Assembly: GCF_014764405.1 (NCBI RefSeq)
Contig: NZ_CP061725.1
Location: forward strand, 5,394,001-5,458,000
Length of the DNA: 64,000 nt
Direction of reading: 5' to 3'
DNA from: Micromonospora craniellae
GTDB lineage: Bacteria; Actinomycetota; Actinomycetes; Mycobacteriales; Micromonosporaceae
The notes beneath the pieces were generated by a model. It was given only the letters and a program-made list of their open reading frames with translations, did no database searches and had not been told where the DNA came from. The translations under genes were made by a program, and so were the position numbers. Each line of letters opens with the position of its first letter. Position 1 is the first letter of the stretch. Shown here in pieces: positions 38,833 through 46,987 of the stretch.

Positions 38833-40088
38833 GCATCCGCAACCTCGACGACCTGCTCGCCGAGGGGGTGTCGGGTCGGCGCGTGCTGGTGCGCGCCGAC
38901 CTGAACGTCCCACTCGACAAGCAGACCGGCCACATCACCGATCATGACTCCGCCTCCGCGCCGCAAGGCGGCGCTCCGGACGGAGTGAGGATCGCCGACG
39001 ACGGTCGGATCCGGGCGGTGCTGCCGACGCTGGGTGCGCTGGTCTCCGCCGGTGCGAAGGTGGTCGTCTGCTCGCACCTGGGTCGGCCGAAGGGCGCACC
39101 GGACCCGCAGTTCAGCCTCGCCCCGGTCGCCGGCCGGCTCGGTGAGCTGCTCGGCGCGCCGGTGCACTTCGCCACCGACACGGTCGGTGAGTCGGCTCAG
39201 GCCACCGTGGCGGCGCTCGCCGACGGCGAGGTCGCGCTGCTGGAGAACCTGCGCTTCAACAAGGGCGAGACCAGCAAGGACGACGCTGAGCGTGGCGCCT
39301 TCGCCGATCAGCTCGCCGCGTTGGGCGACGCGTACGTCGACGACGCGTTCGGTGCGGTGCACCGCAAGCACGCCAGCGTCTACGACGTACCCGCGCGGCT
39401 GCCGCACGTCGCGGGCCGCCTCGTGCTGCGCGAGGTGGAGGTGCTCTCCACGCTCACCTCCTCGCCCGAGCGGCCGTACGTGGTGGTGCTGGGCGGCTCC
39501 AAGGTCTCCGACAAGCTCGCCGTGATCGAGGCGTTGCTGCCGACCGTGGACCGGCTGCTCATCGGTGGCGGCATGTGCTTCACGTTCCTCAAGGCGCAGG
39601 GTCACGAGGTGGGCACCTCGCTCCTTGAGAAGGACATGGTCGACACCTGCCGCAACCTGCTGGAGCGCGGCGCGGGCAAGATCATGCTCCCGGTCGACGT
39701 GGTGGCCGCGGACGCCTTCGCCCCGGACGCCGCGCACGACGTGGTGCCGGCCGACGGCATCCCCAGCCACCGGGTCGGGCTCGACATCGGCCCGGAGACC
39801 GTGGCCGGGTTCGCCGCCGCGCTGCGCACCGGCACCCGGACGATCTTCTGGAACGGCCCGATGGGCGTGTTCGAGATGGCCGCGTTCGCCAACGGCACCC
39901 GGGGGGTCGCCGAGGCGATCGCCGAGTCCGAGGCGTTCAGCGTGGTCGGTGGCGGCGATTCGGCGGCGGCGGTGCGGTCGCTCGGCCTGGACGAGAAGTC
40001 GTTCGGCCACATCTCCACCGGCGGTGGCGCCTCCCTGGAGTACCTGGAGGGCAAGACCCTCCCCGGCATCGCGGCCCTGGAGAACTGA
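38829..40088 (+). CDS. pgk: Phosphoglycerate kinase with in-frame palindromic insertion
   Basis: The enzyme transfers phosphate from 1,3-bisphosphoglycerate to ADP. The 419-residue protein has the N-terminal RADLNVPLD, SHLGRPKG and ENLRFNKGE, the hinge region VLGGSKVSDKL, IFWNGPMGVFE, and the ATP-binding SVVGGGDSAAAVRSLG and HISTGGGASLEYLEG. Compared with other actinobacterial enzymes it has 19 extra residues after NVPLDKQTGHITD (HDSASAPQGGAPDGVRIAD). These are encoded by a hairpin-forming 57-bp element and precede DGRIRA. The insertion falls in a surface loop near the substrate-side domain, so activity may be retained. The GTG start overlaps the gap stop. Confidence 0.96.
   Translation: MSIRNLDDLLAEGVSGRRVLVRADLNVPLDKQTGHITDHDSASAPQGGAPDGVRIADDGRIRAVLPTLGALVSAGAKVVVCSHLGRPKGAPDPQFSLAPVAGRLGELLGAPVHFATDTVGESAQATVAALADGEVALLENLRFNKGETSKDDAERGAFADQLAALGDAYVDDAFGAVHRKHASVYDVPARLPHVAGRLVLREVEVLSTLTSSPERPYVVVLGGSKVSDKLAVIEALLPTVDRLLIGGGMCFTFLKAQGHEVGTSLLEKDMVDTCRNLLERGAGKIMLPVDVVAADAFAPDAAHDVVPADGIPSHRVGLDIGPETVAGFAAALRTGTRTIFWNGPMGVFEMAAFANGTRGVAEAIAESEAFSVVGGGDSAAAVRSLGLDEKSFGHISTGGGASLEYLEGKTLPGIAALEN
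38942..38998. repeat. 57-bp palindromic element inserted in pgk
   Basis: The segment forms a hairpin: outer arms ACTCCG/CGGAGT at 38947-38952 and 38981-38986, inner arms GCGCCGC/GCGGCGC at 38958-38964 and 38968-38974, with a 3-nt loop. It is flanked by near-identical 8-mers ATCACCGA (38934-38941) and ATCGCCGA (38991-38998), like a target-site duplication. Its length is an exact multiple of three and it carries no stop in the pgk frame. Confidence 0.65.
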
Positions 40089-40091
40089 CTG

Positions 40092-40883
40092 ATGACGAGC
40101 GCTCCCCGCCGGCCGCTGATGGCTGGCAACTGGAAGATGAACCTCAACCACCTAGAGGCGAACCTGCTGGTGCAGAAGCTGGCGGCCAGCCTCACCGAGA
40201 AGCAGCTGACCGACGTGGAGACGGTGGTCCTGCCGCCCTTCACCGACCTGCGCACGGTGCAGACCGTCGTGGAGGGGGACAAGCTGCTCATCGGCTACGG
40301 CGCGCAGGATCTCTCGGCGCACGCCTCCGGCGCGTACACCGGTGAGATCGCCGGGTCGATGCTGGCGAAGCTGGGCTGCACCTACGTGGTGATCGGGCAC
40401 TCCGAGCGGCGTGCCTACCACGACGAGGACGACGCGCTGGTCAACGCCAAGGTGCAGGCCGCGCTGGCCAATGCGCTCACCCCGATCCTCTGCGTGGGGG
40501 AGGGGCTGGACGTCCGCGAGCAGGGCGGGCACGTGGCGCACTGCGCCGACCAGCTCGACGGGGCCCTCAAGGGGCTCTCCGCCGAGCAGGTCACCAAGGT
40601 CGTGGTCGCGTACGAGCCGGTCTGGGCAATCGGCACCGGCAAGACGGCGACCCCGGACGACGCCCAGGAGGTGTGCGGCGCGGTGCGGTCCCGGCTCGCC
40701 GAGACCTTCGACCAGGCCACCGCCGACCAGGTCCGGGTCCTCTACGGGGGTTCGGTGAAGTCGTCGAACGTCGCCGCGATCATGGCGCAGCCGGACGTGG
40801 ACGGTGCCCTGGTGGGCGGCGCCAGCCTGGACGCCGAGGAGTTCGCGAAGATCTGCCGGTTCCCGGAGCACATCTCCGGCTGA
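40092..40883 (+). CDS. tpiA: Triosephosphate isomerase
   Basis: The enzyme interconverts dihydroxyacetone phosphate and glyceraldehyde-3-phosphate. The 263-residue TIM barrel has NWKMN with Lys15, the electrophile His103 in IGHSERR, the base Glu175 in AYEPVWAIGTG, the flexible loop (IGTGKTATP) and the phosphate-binding YGGSVKSSN and LVGGASL. It starts 3 nt after the pgk stop and is the last gene of the gap-pgk-tpiA operon. secG follows 95 bp later. Confidence 0.97.
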   Translation: MTSAPRRPLMAGNWKMNLNHLEANLLVQKLAASLTEKQLTDVETVVLPPFTDLRTVQTVVEGDKLLIGYGAQDLSAHASGAYTGEIAGSMLAKLGCTYVVIGHSERRAYHDEDDALVNAKVQAALANALTPILCVGEGLDVREQGGHVAHCADQLDGALKGLSAEQVTKVVVAYEPVWAIGTGKTATPDDAQEVCGAVRSRLAETFDQATADQVRVLYGGSVKSSNVAAIMAQPDVDGALVGGASLDAEEFAKICRFPEHISG

Positions 40884-40978
40884 TCGCTCGCTATCCTTGA
40901 CTCCGCCCGTCCGCCGGTCGGTGCCGCCGTGCCCGAACTGTCCGGGCGAGGATCGTAACGAGAGGACTGACCCCCGCC

Positions 40979-41239
40979 ATGCCGATCTGGTTCGCCTACA
41001 CGTTGATCGTGTTGCTGGTCATCACGAGCTTCCTGCTCGTCCTGCTGATTCTGCTGCACCGGGGCAAGGGCGGTGGGATGTCCAGCATGTTCGGCGGTGG
41101 GGTCAGCTCCAGCCTGGCCGGGTCGTCGGTGGCCGAGAAGAACCTCGACCGCTACACCGTCCTGGTGGGCATCGTCTGGTTCGCCTGCATCGTCGGGCTC
41201 GGGCTCTGGCTCCGGCTCGAAGTCGGCACGGGGGTCTGA
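40979..41239 (+). CDS. secG: Preprotein translocase subunit SecG
   Basis: SecG is a small subunit of the SecYEG export channel. The 86-residue protein has two transmembrane helices (about 4-27 and 60-80) separated by the conserved Gly-rich cytoplasmic loop LHRGKGGGMSSMFGGGVSSS. It has GAGAGGA upstream of the ATG. TATCCT at 40892-40897 could be its own -10. The tpiA-secG order is widespread in actinobacteria. Confidence 0.95.
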   Translation: MPIWFAYTLIVLLVITSFLLVLLILLHRGKGGGMSSMFGGGVSSSLAGSSVAEKNLDRYTVLVGIVWFACIVGLGLWLRLEVGTGV

Positions 41240-41262
41240 GCCGAGCCCTCCAGTCGTACAAT

Positions 41263-41298
41263 CTGCGCGCGGTCCGTCACTCGACGGGCCGCGCGCAG
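41263..41298 (+). terminator. Stem-loop after secG
   Basis: Sixteen-base arms (41263-41278 CTGCGCGCGGTCCGTC and 41283-41298) with one G/T pair and a 4-nt loop follow the secG stop by 23 bp. It probably terminates the secG transcript and separates it from rbpA. Confidence 0.6.
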
Positions 41299-41376
41299 TC
41301 CGTTTCACCCGCTGCACCGCGTCGCCCGCCGTCCACCCCTCGACGGCGGTCCCCTCCGACGACAGGAGCGAGCGCC

Positions 41377-41721
41377 GTGTCGAACGGCAATGTCATCCGG
41401 GGCGCCCGGGTCGGGTCCGCGCCCCCACGCCATCCTGAACGCCATCAGCCGGTCCCGTGCCGGTCGGTCAGCTACTGGTGCCGCAACGGGCACCGCACCG
41501 ACATCCGTCTCGTGGCCGAGGTGCAGGCCCCGCCCACCTGGGACTGCCCGCGTTGCGGTCTGCCGGCCGGTCCGGACGCCCACGACCCGCCCGGCCGGGT
41601 CCGAGCCGAGCCACACAAGAGCCACCTGGCGTACGTGAAGGAGCGGCGTACCGAGGCGGAGGGGGAGGCGATCCTCGCCGAGGCCCTCACGGCACTGCGC
41701 CGCCAACGCGGCGCCCGCTGA
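41377..41721 (+). CDS. rbpA: RNA polymerase-binding protein RbpA
   Basis: RbpA is an actinobacterial transcription factor that binds the principal sigma factor and stabilises the open promoter complex. The 114-residue protein has the N-terminal tail NVIRGARVG, a zinc-binding core (SYWCRNGH and WDCPRCGLPAG), the basic linker and the sigma interaction domain (KSHLAYVKERRTEAEGEAIL, then AEALTALRRQRG). The GTG at 41377 has AGGAG 9 nt upstream. TACAAT at 41257-41262 might be its -10 but runs directly into the secG terminator stem. The stop codon lies inside the first unit of a 16-bp tandem repeat. Confidence 0.93.
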   Translation: MSNGNVIRGARVGSAPPRHPERHQPVPCRSVSYWCRNGHRTDIRLVAEVQAPPTWDCPRCGLPAGPDAHDPPGRVRAEPHKSHLAYVKERRTEAEGEAILAEALTALRRQRGAR

Positions 41722-41792
41722 ACCCGGTGCCCGCTGAACCCGGTGCCCGCTGAACCCGGTGCCCGCTGAACCCGGTGCCCGCTGAACCCGGC
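41713..41792. repeat. Five tandem copies of a 16-bp unit at the rbpA stop
   Basis: The unit GCCCGCTGAACCCGGT is repeated four times exactly and a fifth time with its last base changed (41713-41728, 41729-41744, 41745-41760, 41761-41776, 41777-41792). The rbpA stop TGA (41719-41721) is part of the first unit. Confidence 0.9.
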
Positions 41793-41835
41793 GCCCGCGC
41801 TGAATCCGGTCCGGCCGACCACGCCACCGGATGTT

Positions 41836-41883
41836 AGGAAGGGTCCCCTGCTATGCACGAGGCGTTAGTAGGGGACCCTTCCT
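41836..41883. repeat. Dispersed stem-loop repeat, copy B (inverted)
   Basis: Perfect 14-bp arms AGGAAGGGTCCCCT/AGGGGACCCTTCCT enclose CTATGCACGAGGCGTTAG, the reverse complement of the loop core of copies A and C. It lies between the convergent rbpA and pgl stops, 5 bp from the pgl stop, and probably terminates the pentose phosphate operon. Confidence 0.8.
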
Positions 41884-41888
41884 TTCAC

Positions 41889-42653
41889 TCAGCGCAGGCT
41901 GCGGAAGCGGGCGGGGAGGTCGGCGGCAGCGGCGCGGTCCAACAGCCAGAGAGTGCGGCTGGTGCCCTGGACGCCGGCCGCCGGCACCTGCACCGGCCCG
42001 GCACCGGCCAGCGCCATGCCGACCGCCTGAGCCTTGTCGGAGCCGCCGGCCACCAGCCACACCTCTTCGGCGGTGTTGATGGTCGGCAGGGTCAGGGTGA
42101 TCCGCACCGGCGGCGGCTTGGGGCTGCCCCGGACCGCGCTGACCGGACGGCTCTCGTAGTGCACCGGGTGCTCGGGGAAGACCGAGGCGACGTGCCCGTC
42201 CTCGCCGACGCCGAGCATCAGCACGTCGAAGTGGGGCAGGGCAGCGGTGCCGGGCCGGGCGGCCCGGGCCAGCTCGGCCGCGTACCGGGCGGCGGCCTCC
42301 TCCGGGTCGGCGCCCGCGTCCGACGGCGGCATCGGGTGGATCCGGTCCGGGACGACCGGCAGCGCGTCGAGCAGCGCGGCGCGGGCCTGCGTCTCGTTGC
42401 GGTCCGGATCGCCGGCCGGCAGGAACCGTTCGTCGCCCCACCAGAAATCCACCCGGGACCAGTCCACCGCGTCCTTGGCCGGCAGGGCGCCGACCGCCCG
42501 GTAGACCGCCGCGGCGATCCGTCCGCCGGTGAGCACCACCGCCGCCTGGCCCCGTTCGGCCTGCGCGTCGAGCAGCTTCACCACCAACCGCGCCGCGACC
42601 GCCTGCGCCAGCAGATCCGCGTCGGCGTGTACGGCGACACTCGCCTCACTCAT
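41889..42653 (-). CDS. pgl: 6-phosphogluconolactonase
   Basis: This is the second step of the oxidative pentose phosphate pathway, hydrolysis of 6-phosphogluconolactone. The 254-residue protein of the NagB-like fold has VVLTGGRIAAAVYRAV, FWWGDERFLPAGDPDRNETQ, VLMLGVGEDGHVASVFPEHP and TLTLPTINTAEEVWLVAGG. The ATG at 42653 has AAGGA 4 nt upstream. It is the last gene of the operon tkt-tal-pgi-zwf-opcA-pgl, just ahead of stem-loop copy B. Confidence 0.95.
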   Translation of the reverse strand: MSEASVAVHADADLLAQAVAARLVVKLLDAQAERGQAAVVLTGGRIAAAVYRAVGALPAKDAVDWSRVDFWWGDERFLPAGDPDRNETQARAALLDALPVVPDRIHPMPPSDAGADPEEAAARYAAELARAARPGTAALPHFDVLMLGVGEDGHVASVFPEHPVHYESRPVSAVRGSPKPPPVRITLTLPTINTAEEVWLVAGGSDKAQAVGMALAGAGPVQVPAAGVQGTSRTLWLLDRAAAADLPARFRSLR

Positions 42654-42712
42654 GCTGTCCTTCCGCGACCGCACGGCGGTCGGTGTCGTGGTGGGATTCC
42701 CGGGCCGGACGG

Positions 42713-43729
42713 TCAGGAAACGGTGCTGGTGGAGTTGTGCGCGGTGACGCCCGCCTCGGCCCGCCGGGCGGTGCTCGGGTCCTTCCAGACGTGCACCCGC
42801 TGGCCGGAGCGCCGGTCCAGGTTGGTCAGCCCGGCGAAGGCACCGAGCGCCTCGGCGTACACCTGGTCGGAGCCGAGCCGGCGCAGCTCCTCGGCCAGTT
42901 CGTCGCCGAGCGGCCGACGCACCAGCGGCAGCAGCCGGTCCTCCTGGCCGGTGCGCCGGAAGACGGCCATGCTGTCGTCCCGGGTCAGCGTCAACTCGTC
43001 GCCGTTGGCGCAGCGCAGCTGCACCTCGCGCATCCGGGGGAACTCCTTGGTCCGCTCCCAGCGCGGCTTGATGCCCAGCCGGCTGCGCAGCCAGCCACGC
43101 ATCAGCGCGGCCGTCGGATCGGTCGGCGGTGCGACCACCGCAGCCTCGGTGAGCTGCGCCTCGGTGGTGTCGAAGGCGCCGGCGACGAGGGTGCGCCACG
43201 GGGTGATCCGGGTCCAGGCGAGGTCGGTGTCGCCGGGCGCGTAGTCGCGGGCACGTTGCCGTAGTGCCTCGATCGGGTCGGCGGCCTGGGCGGTGTCGGT
43301 GATCCGCCGGTCGGCGACCACGCCGAGGAAGTCGGTGGCGATCTCGTCCGGCGGTTCGCCGTGCCACCAGGTGACCACGGGTACGTCCGGCACCAGCAGC
43401 GGCATCACCACCGACTCGGCGTGCAGCGCCAGGCGGCCGTACATCCGCATCACCACGGCCTCGCACGGGCCCAGCCGGCCACCGACGACGATCTCCGCGT
43501 CGAGGCGGTTGCGGTCCCGGTCGACGTCGGAGCGGACCACCACCAGCAGCCGGCACGGGTGCGCGGCGGCGGCGATGGTGGCCGCCGCCTCCGCCTCGCG
43601 GACGCGCTTCTCGTCCACCACCACGATCAGCGTCAGGGCCATGCCGCTGGCCACCCCACCGGCATTGCGTCGTTCGGCGGCGAGCGCCTTCACCACCTCG
43701 TTGCCGGTGGTGTCCCACAATCCGATCAA
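42713..43729 (-). CDS. opcA: Glucose-6-phosphate dehydrogenase assembly protein OpcA
   Basis: OpcA is an accessory protein required for assembly or allosteric activation of glucose-6-phosphate dehydrogenase in cyanobacteria and actinobacteria. The 338-residue protein starts with LIGLWDTTGNEVVKALAAER. It has NPxCR-like HPCRLLVVVRSD, the metal/cluster-like segment VMRMYGRLALHAESVVMPLL, and VVTWWHGEPP. The start is a TTG at 43727-43729 with AGGAGG 5 nt upstream; upstream residues have no homology. It lies 31 bp after the zwf stop, its functional partner. Confidence 0.93.
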   Translation of the reverse strand: MIGLWDTTGNEVVKALAAERRNAGGVASGMALTLIVVVDEKRVREAEAAATIAAAAHPCRLLVVVRSDVDRDRNRLDAEIVVGGRLGPCEAVVMRMYGRLALHAESVVMPLLVPDVPVVTWWHGEPPDEIATDFLGVVADRRITDTAQAADPIEALRQRARDYAPGDTDLAWTRITPWRTLVAGAFDTTEAQLTEAAVVAPPTDPTAALMRGWLRSRLGIKPRWERTKEFPRMREVQLRCANGDELTLTRDDSMAVFRRTGQEDRLLPLVRRPLGDELAEELRRLGSDQVYAEALGAFAGLTNLDRRSGQRVHVWKDPSTARRAEAGVTAHNSTSTVS

Positions 43730-43760
43730 CGGAGCCTCCTGGTTCGCTCGCGGTGCCCGG

Positions 43761-45275
43761 TCACGCCCGCCGCCAGGCGCGGCCTTCGCGGGCCAGCATC
43801 TCGTCGGCGGCCCGGGGACCCCATTCACCGGACCGGTACGGCTCGGGCTTGGTGCCCTCCCAGGCGTGTACCAGCGGGTCCACCACGGCCCAGCTCTGCT
43901 CCACCTCGGCGGCGTCCGGGAACAGCGTCCGGTCGCCGATCAGCACGTCCAGCACCAGACGCTCGTACGCCTCCGGGCTGGACTCGGTGAACGCCTCGCC
44001 GTACTGGAAGTCCATCGCGATGTCGCGGACCTCCATCGTGGTCCCCGGCACCTTGGAGCCGAACTTGAGCACCACGCCCTCGTCCGGCTGGACCCGGATG
44101 ACGAGCTGGTTGTTGCCGAGCATCTCCATGTCGGCCGGGTTGAACGGCAGGTGCGGGGCCCGCTTGAAGATCACCGCGACCTCGGTGACCCGCCGGGGGA
44201 GTCGCTTGGCGGCCCGGATGTAGAACGGCACCTCGGCCCAGCGGCGGTTCTGGATGCCCAGCCGCACGGCGACGTACGTCTCGGTGGTCGAGGTCTGCGG
44301 GACGCCGTCCTCCTCCAGGTATCCCCTGGCCCGCTGGCCGCCGACCCAACCGGGCAGGTACTGCCCGCGTACGGTGCCCTCGGCGATGTCGCGCGGCAGG
44401 GTGATCGCCTTGAGCACCTTGAGCTTCTCGGCCCGGATCTCGTCGGCGTCGAAGCTGGTCGGCTCCTCCATCGCGACCAGGGCGAGCAGTTGCAGGAGGT
44501 GGTTCTGCAGCACGTCACGGGCGGTGCCGACGGAGTCGTAGAAGCCGGCCCGGGAGCCGATGCCGACGTCCTCGGCCATGGTGATCTGCACCGAGTCGAC
44601 GTACTGCGAGTTCCACAGCGGCTCGAAGAGGCTGTTCGCGAACCGCAGCGCGAGGATGTTCTGGACCGTCTCCTTGCCCAGGTAGTGGTCGATGCGGAAG
44701 ACGTCCTGCCGGGTGAACACGTCGTCGACCAGGTCGTTGAGCGCCTTGGCCGAGGGCAGGTCGTGCCCGAACGGCTTCTCCACCACGACCCGCCGCCAGC
44801 CGCCGCACTTCTCGTTGTCGGCCATGCCGGTGCGGGCGAGTTGCTTGAGGACCACCGGGAAGGCCGCCGGGGGGATGGAGAAGTAGAACGCCGCGTTGCC
44901 GTGGATGCCGTGGCTGTCGCGCAGCCCCTCCAGGCAGGCGGCGAGGTTGTCGAACGCGGTGTCGTCGTCGAAGGAGCCGCCGACGAACTTGATGTTGTGC
45001 TCCAGCCGCGACCAGACCTCCTCCCGCCACGGGGTGCGGGAGTGCGCCTTGGCCGCCTCGCAGGCCAGCGACGCGAAGTCGCTGTCGCTCCAGTCCCGCC
45101 GGGCGAAGCCGACGACCACGAAACCGGGTGGCAGCAGCCCCCGGTTGGCGAGGTCGTAGACCGCGGGCAGCAGCTTCTTCTGGGCCAGGTCACCGGTGAC
45201 TCCGAAGATCACCAGAGCGCACGGCTCCGGGATCCGCGGCAGCCGCCGGTCCTGCGGGTCGCGCAGCGGGTTCAC
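43761..45275 (-). CDS. zwf: Glucose-6-phosphate 1-dehydrogenase
   Basis: This is the NADP-reducing entry enzyme of the oxidative pentose phosphate pathway. The 504-residue protein has the nucleotide motif FGVTGDLAQKK (24-34), VEKPFGHDL, and the active-site RIDHYLGKE with the catalytic His pair region. The C-terminal half has the usual EGTVRGQYLPGW and NNQLVIRVQPDEG. The GTG at 45275 follows GAGGAGG at about 5 nt. It lies 37 bp from pgi upstream and 31 bp from opcA downstream. Confidence 0.97.
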   Translation of the reverse strand: MNPLRDPQDRRLPRIPEPCALVIFGVTGDLAQKKLLPAVYDLANRGLLPPGFVVVGFARRDWSDSDFASLACEAAKAHSRTPWREEVWSRLEHNIKFVGGSFDDDTAFDNLAACLEGLRDSHGIHGNAAFYFSIPPAAFPVVLKQLARTGMADNEKCGGWRRVVVEKPFGHDLPSAKALNDLVDDVFTRQDVFRIDHYLGKETVQNILALRFANSLFEPLWNSQYVDSVQITMAEDVGIGSRAGFYDSVGTARDVLQNHLLQLLALVAMEEPTSFDADEIRAEKLKVLKAITLPRDIAEGTVRGQYLPGWVGGQRARGYLEEDGVPQTSTTETYVAVRLGIQNRRWAEVPFYIRAAKRLPRRVTEVAVIFKRAPHLPFNPADMEMLGNNQLVIRVQPDEGVVLKFGSKVPGTTMEVRDIAMDFQYGEAFTESSPEAYERLVLDVLIGDRTLFPDAAEVEQSWAVVDPLVHAWEGTKPEPYRSGEWGPRAADEMLAREGRAWRRA

Positions 45276-45312
45276 GCCGCCTCCTCGCTCCGCTCGTCCA
45301 CGTCGTTCATCG

Positions 45313-46935
45313 TCATGCCCGCAGCGACCCGACCGCGTCGATCAACCGGGTCAGGCCCGCCGACCGCTCAGTCAGGTGCAGGTGCAGCATCGGGCGTCCA
45401 CGACCGGCCAGGGCCCGCCGGTCGCCGGCGGCCTGCGCCGCCTGTAGTTCCCCGAAGGTGTACGGCTTGCCGGGCACCGGCAGATCAACTTTGACCGTAC
45501 CGGTTATCTGAAGAAAACTACCCACCTGGGGACCGCCCTTGTGGTACTGCCCGGTGGAGTGCAGGTAGCGGGGTCCCCAACCGAAGGTGACCGGTCGCCG
45601 GGTCAGCGCGGCCAGCAGCGGGCGCAGCCGTGCGGCGGCGGCCTCGGCGTGCGGGTCGAGATAGGCGGTGACCGCCAGGTAGCCGTGGTCGCCGAGCCCG
45701 GCCAGCAGGTGGCGCAGGGCGTCGGGCAGGTCGTCCGGGGTGCCGGACGGGGCGTACACCTCGATCACGCCGGTGGTGGACGACGGCGTCGGCACCGGCG
45801 GCGGGTCGGCCAGGATCGCCTCGGTGTGCCGGGCGGATTCGGCCGTGTCGGGACGGTCGGACGGGTCGACGCCGAGCACGGTGGCGGCGACGGCGGCGGC
45901 GTACTCCCAGGCCAGGAAGTGGGCGCCGAGTGGGCCGTTGACCGCGACGTCGGGCGTCACGCCGCCCACGGGCACCGCCCCGGCGGCCAGCGCGCCGCCG
46001 TAGCTGACGGTGAGGACGTCCGGGCCGGTCAGGCCGGGGCCGTCCGGTGACTCGACCACCACCGGCAGGACGCCCTGACCGTCCTTGCCGGTGGACCCGG
46101 CGAGCAGGTGCTCCACCCAGTCGCCCAGCCCCTCGACGCCGGTGCCGTCGCCGACCAGCGCGACCGTGTCCCGGCCCGACGTCGCGGCGGCGGCCAGCGC
46201 GGCACCGAGCGCCAGGGCGGGATTGTCCTGCGGGCGTGGCAGCGAGGCCGCGAACGCGTCGGCCTGGTCGAGCAGGTCGGCCACCGGCACACCGGCCAGC
46301 GCGCACGGCACCAGCCCGTACGTGCTCAGCGCCGAGGAGCGTCCGCCCACCGGCGCGTCGGCGGGCACGGTGATCGCGCTCCACTCGGCGGTGGCCGCCG
46401 CCAGCGGCGAGCCCGGCTCGGTGACCACCACGAGGTGCCGCCCCGCCTCGGCCTCGCTCAGCCCCGCGTCGAGGAAGGCCCGCCGGTAGGCGCGTCGAAT
46501 GCTGTCGACCTCCGGGGTCACCTCGGCGCTGCCGATCAGGACGACCACGGTGCGCGTCAGCCGGTCCTCCAGGGTGGCCCGGACCCGCCCGGGATCGGTG
46601 GTGTCGAGCACGGTCAGCGGATGACCGGTGGTGCGGGCGAGAGCCTGCGACGCGAGCGGCGACCCGCCCGTGCCGAGGAGCACCACGTGGTCGAGGTCGG
46701 CCAGTTCCGCCGCCAGTTCGGCGAGCCGGGGGAGTAGCCCGGCCCCGCTTCCGGGCCGACCGGCCGCCGTCCGGAGGTCCCACAGTGGTGGGTTCTGGGC
46801 GGCCAACCGGCCTGGCACGTCTGCGTCGACCAGGGCCTGCCGGGTGGAGGCCGGCGTGCTGCCGTCCACGGCCCGCGCGCCGTGCACGGCCAGACCTCCC
46901 GCCGTCTCGGCGGGTGCGGCCAGCAGGTCATCCAC
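45313..46935 (-). CDS. pgi: Glucose-6-phosphate isomerase (divergent actinobacterial type)
   Basis: The enzyme interconverts glucose-6-phosphate and fructose-6-phosphate and here returns fructose-6-phosphate to the oxidative branch. The 540-residue protein belongs to the divergent SIS-fold group found next to transaldolase in actinobacteria. It has VVLLGTGGSPLASQALART, STYGLVPCALAGVPVADLL, NGPLGAHFLAWEYA and the late signature RYLHSTGQYHKGGP. The GTG start (46933-46935) has GGGGTGG 5 nt upstream. Both start and ribosome site lie inside a 13-bp-arm hairpin and immediately follow a 19-codon ORF coupled to tal. Sequence similarity to classical Pgi is low, but operon context strongly supports the role. 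Confidence 0.9.
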   Translation of the reverse strand: MDDLLAAPAETAGGLAVHGARAVDGSTPASTRQALVDADVPGRLAAQNPPLWDLRTAAGRPGSGAGLLPRLAELAAELADLDHVVLLGTGGSPLASQALARTTGHPLTVLDTTDPGRVRATLEDRLTRTVVVLIGSAEVTPEVDSIRRAYRRAFLDAGLSEAEAGRHLVVVTEPGSPLAAATAEWSAITVPADAPVGGRSSALSTYGLVPCALAGVPVADLLDQADAFAASLPRPQDNPALALGAALAAAATSGRDTVALVGDGTGVEGLGDWVEHLLAGSTGKDGQGVLPVVVESPDGPGLTGPDVLTVSYGGALAAGAVPVGGVTPDVAVNGPLGAHFLAWEYAAAVAATVLGVDPSDRPDTAESARHTEAILADPPPVPTPSSTTGVIEVYAPSGTPDDLPDALRHLLAGLGDHGYLAVTAYLDPHAEAAAARLRPLLAALTRRPVTFGWGPRYLHSTGQYHKGGPQVGSFLQITGTVKVDLPVPGKPYTFGELQAAQAAGDRRALAGRGRPMLHLHLTERSAGLTRLIDAVGSLRA

Positions 46936-46987
46936 GCCGCCACCCCGGCGGGGCGGCGGCGTGGATGACGCCCGGTCGCAGGGTCAT
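46928..46987 (-). CDS. 19-codon coupling ORF between tal and pgi
   Basis: An ATG overlapping the tal stop as ATGA opens a frame MTLRPGVIHAAAPPGWRRG that ends in a TGA at 46928-46930, inside codons 2-3 of pgi. Ribosomes finishing tal could re-initiate here, melt the hairpin over the pgi start and re-initiate on pgi. The peptide is not recognisable. It is reported because of its exact overlap with both neighbours, and function is inferred. Confidence 0.35.
   Translation of the reverse strand: MTLRPGVIHAAAPPGWRRG
46929..46967 (-). promoter_or_regulatory. Hairpin covering the pgi ribosome site and start codon
   Basis: Perfect 13-bp arms CATCCACGCCGCC/GGCGGCGTGGATG (46929-46941 and 46955-46967), with a further CCCC/GGGG stem inside, would fold in the tal-pgi messenger. 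The pgi GTG and its GGGGTGG site are within the structure. Confidence 0.55.

Noticed and set aside
41257..41262. TACAAT as the rbpA promoter
   Set aside because: The hexamer is good but lies one base before the secG terminator stem and has no -35, so transcription from it would start inside a strong hairpin. Left as a remark only.
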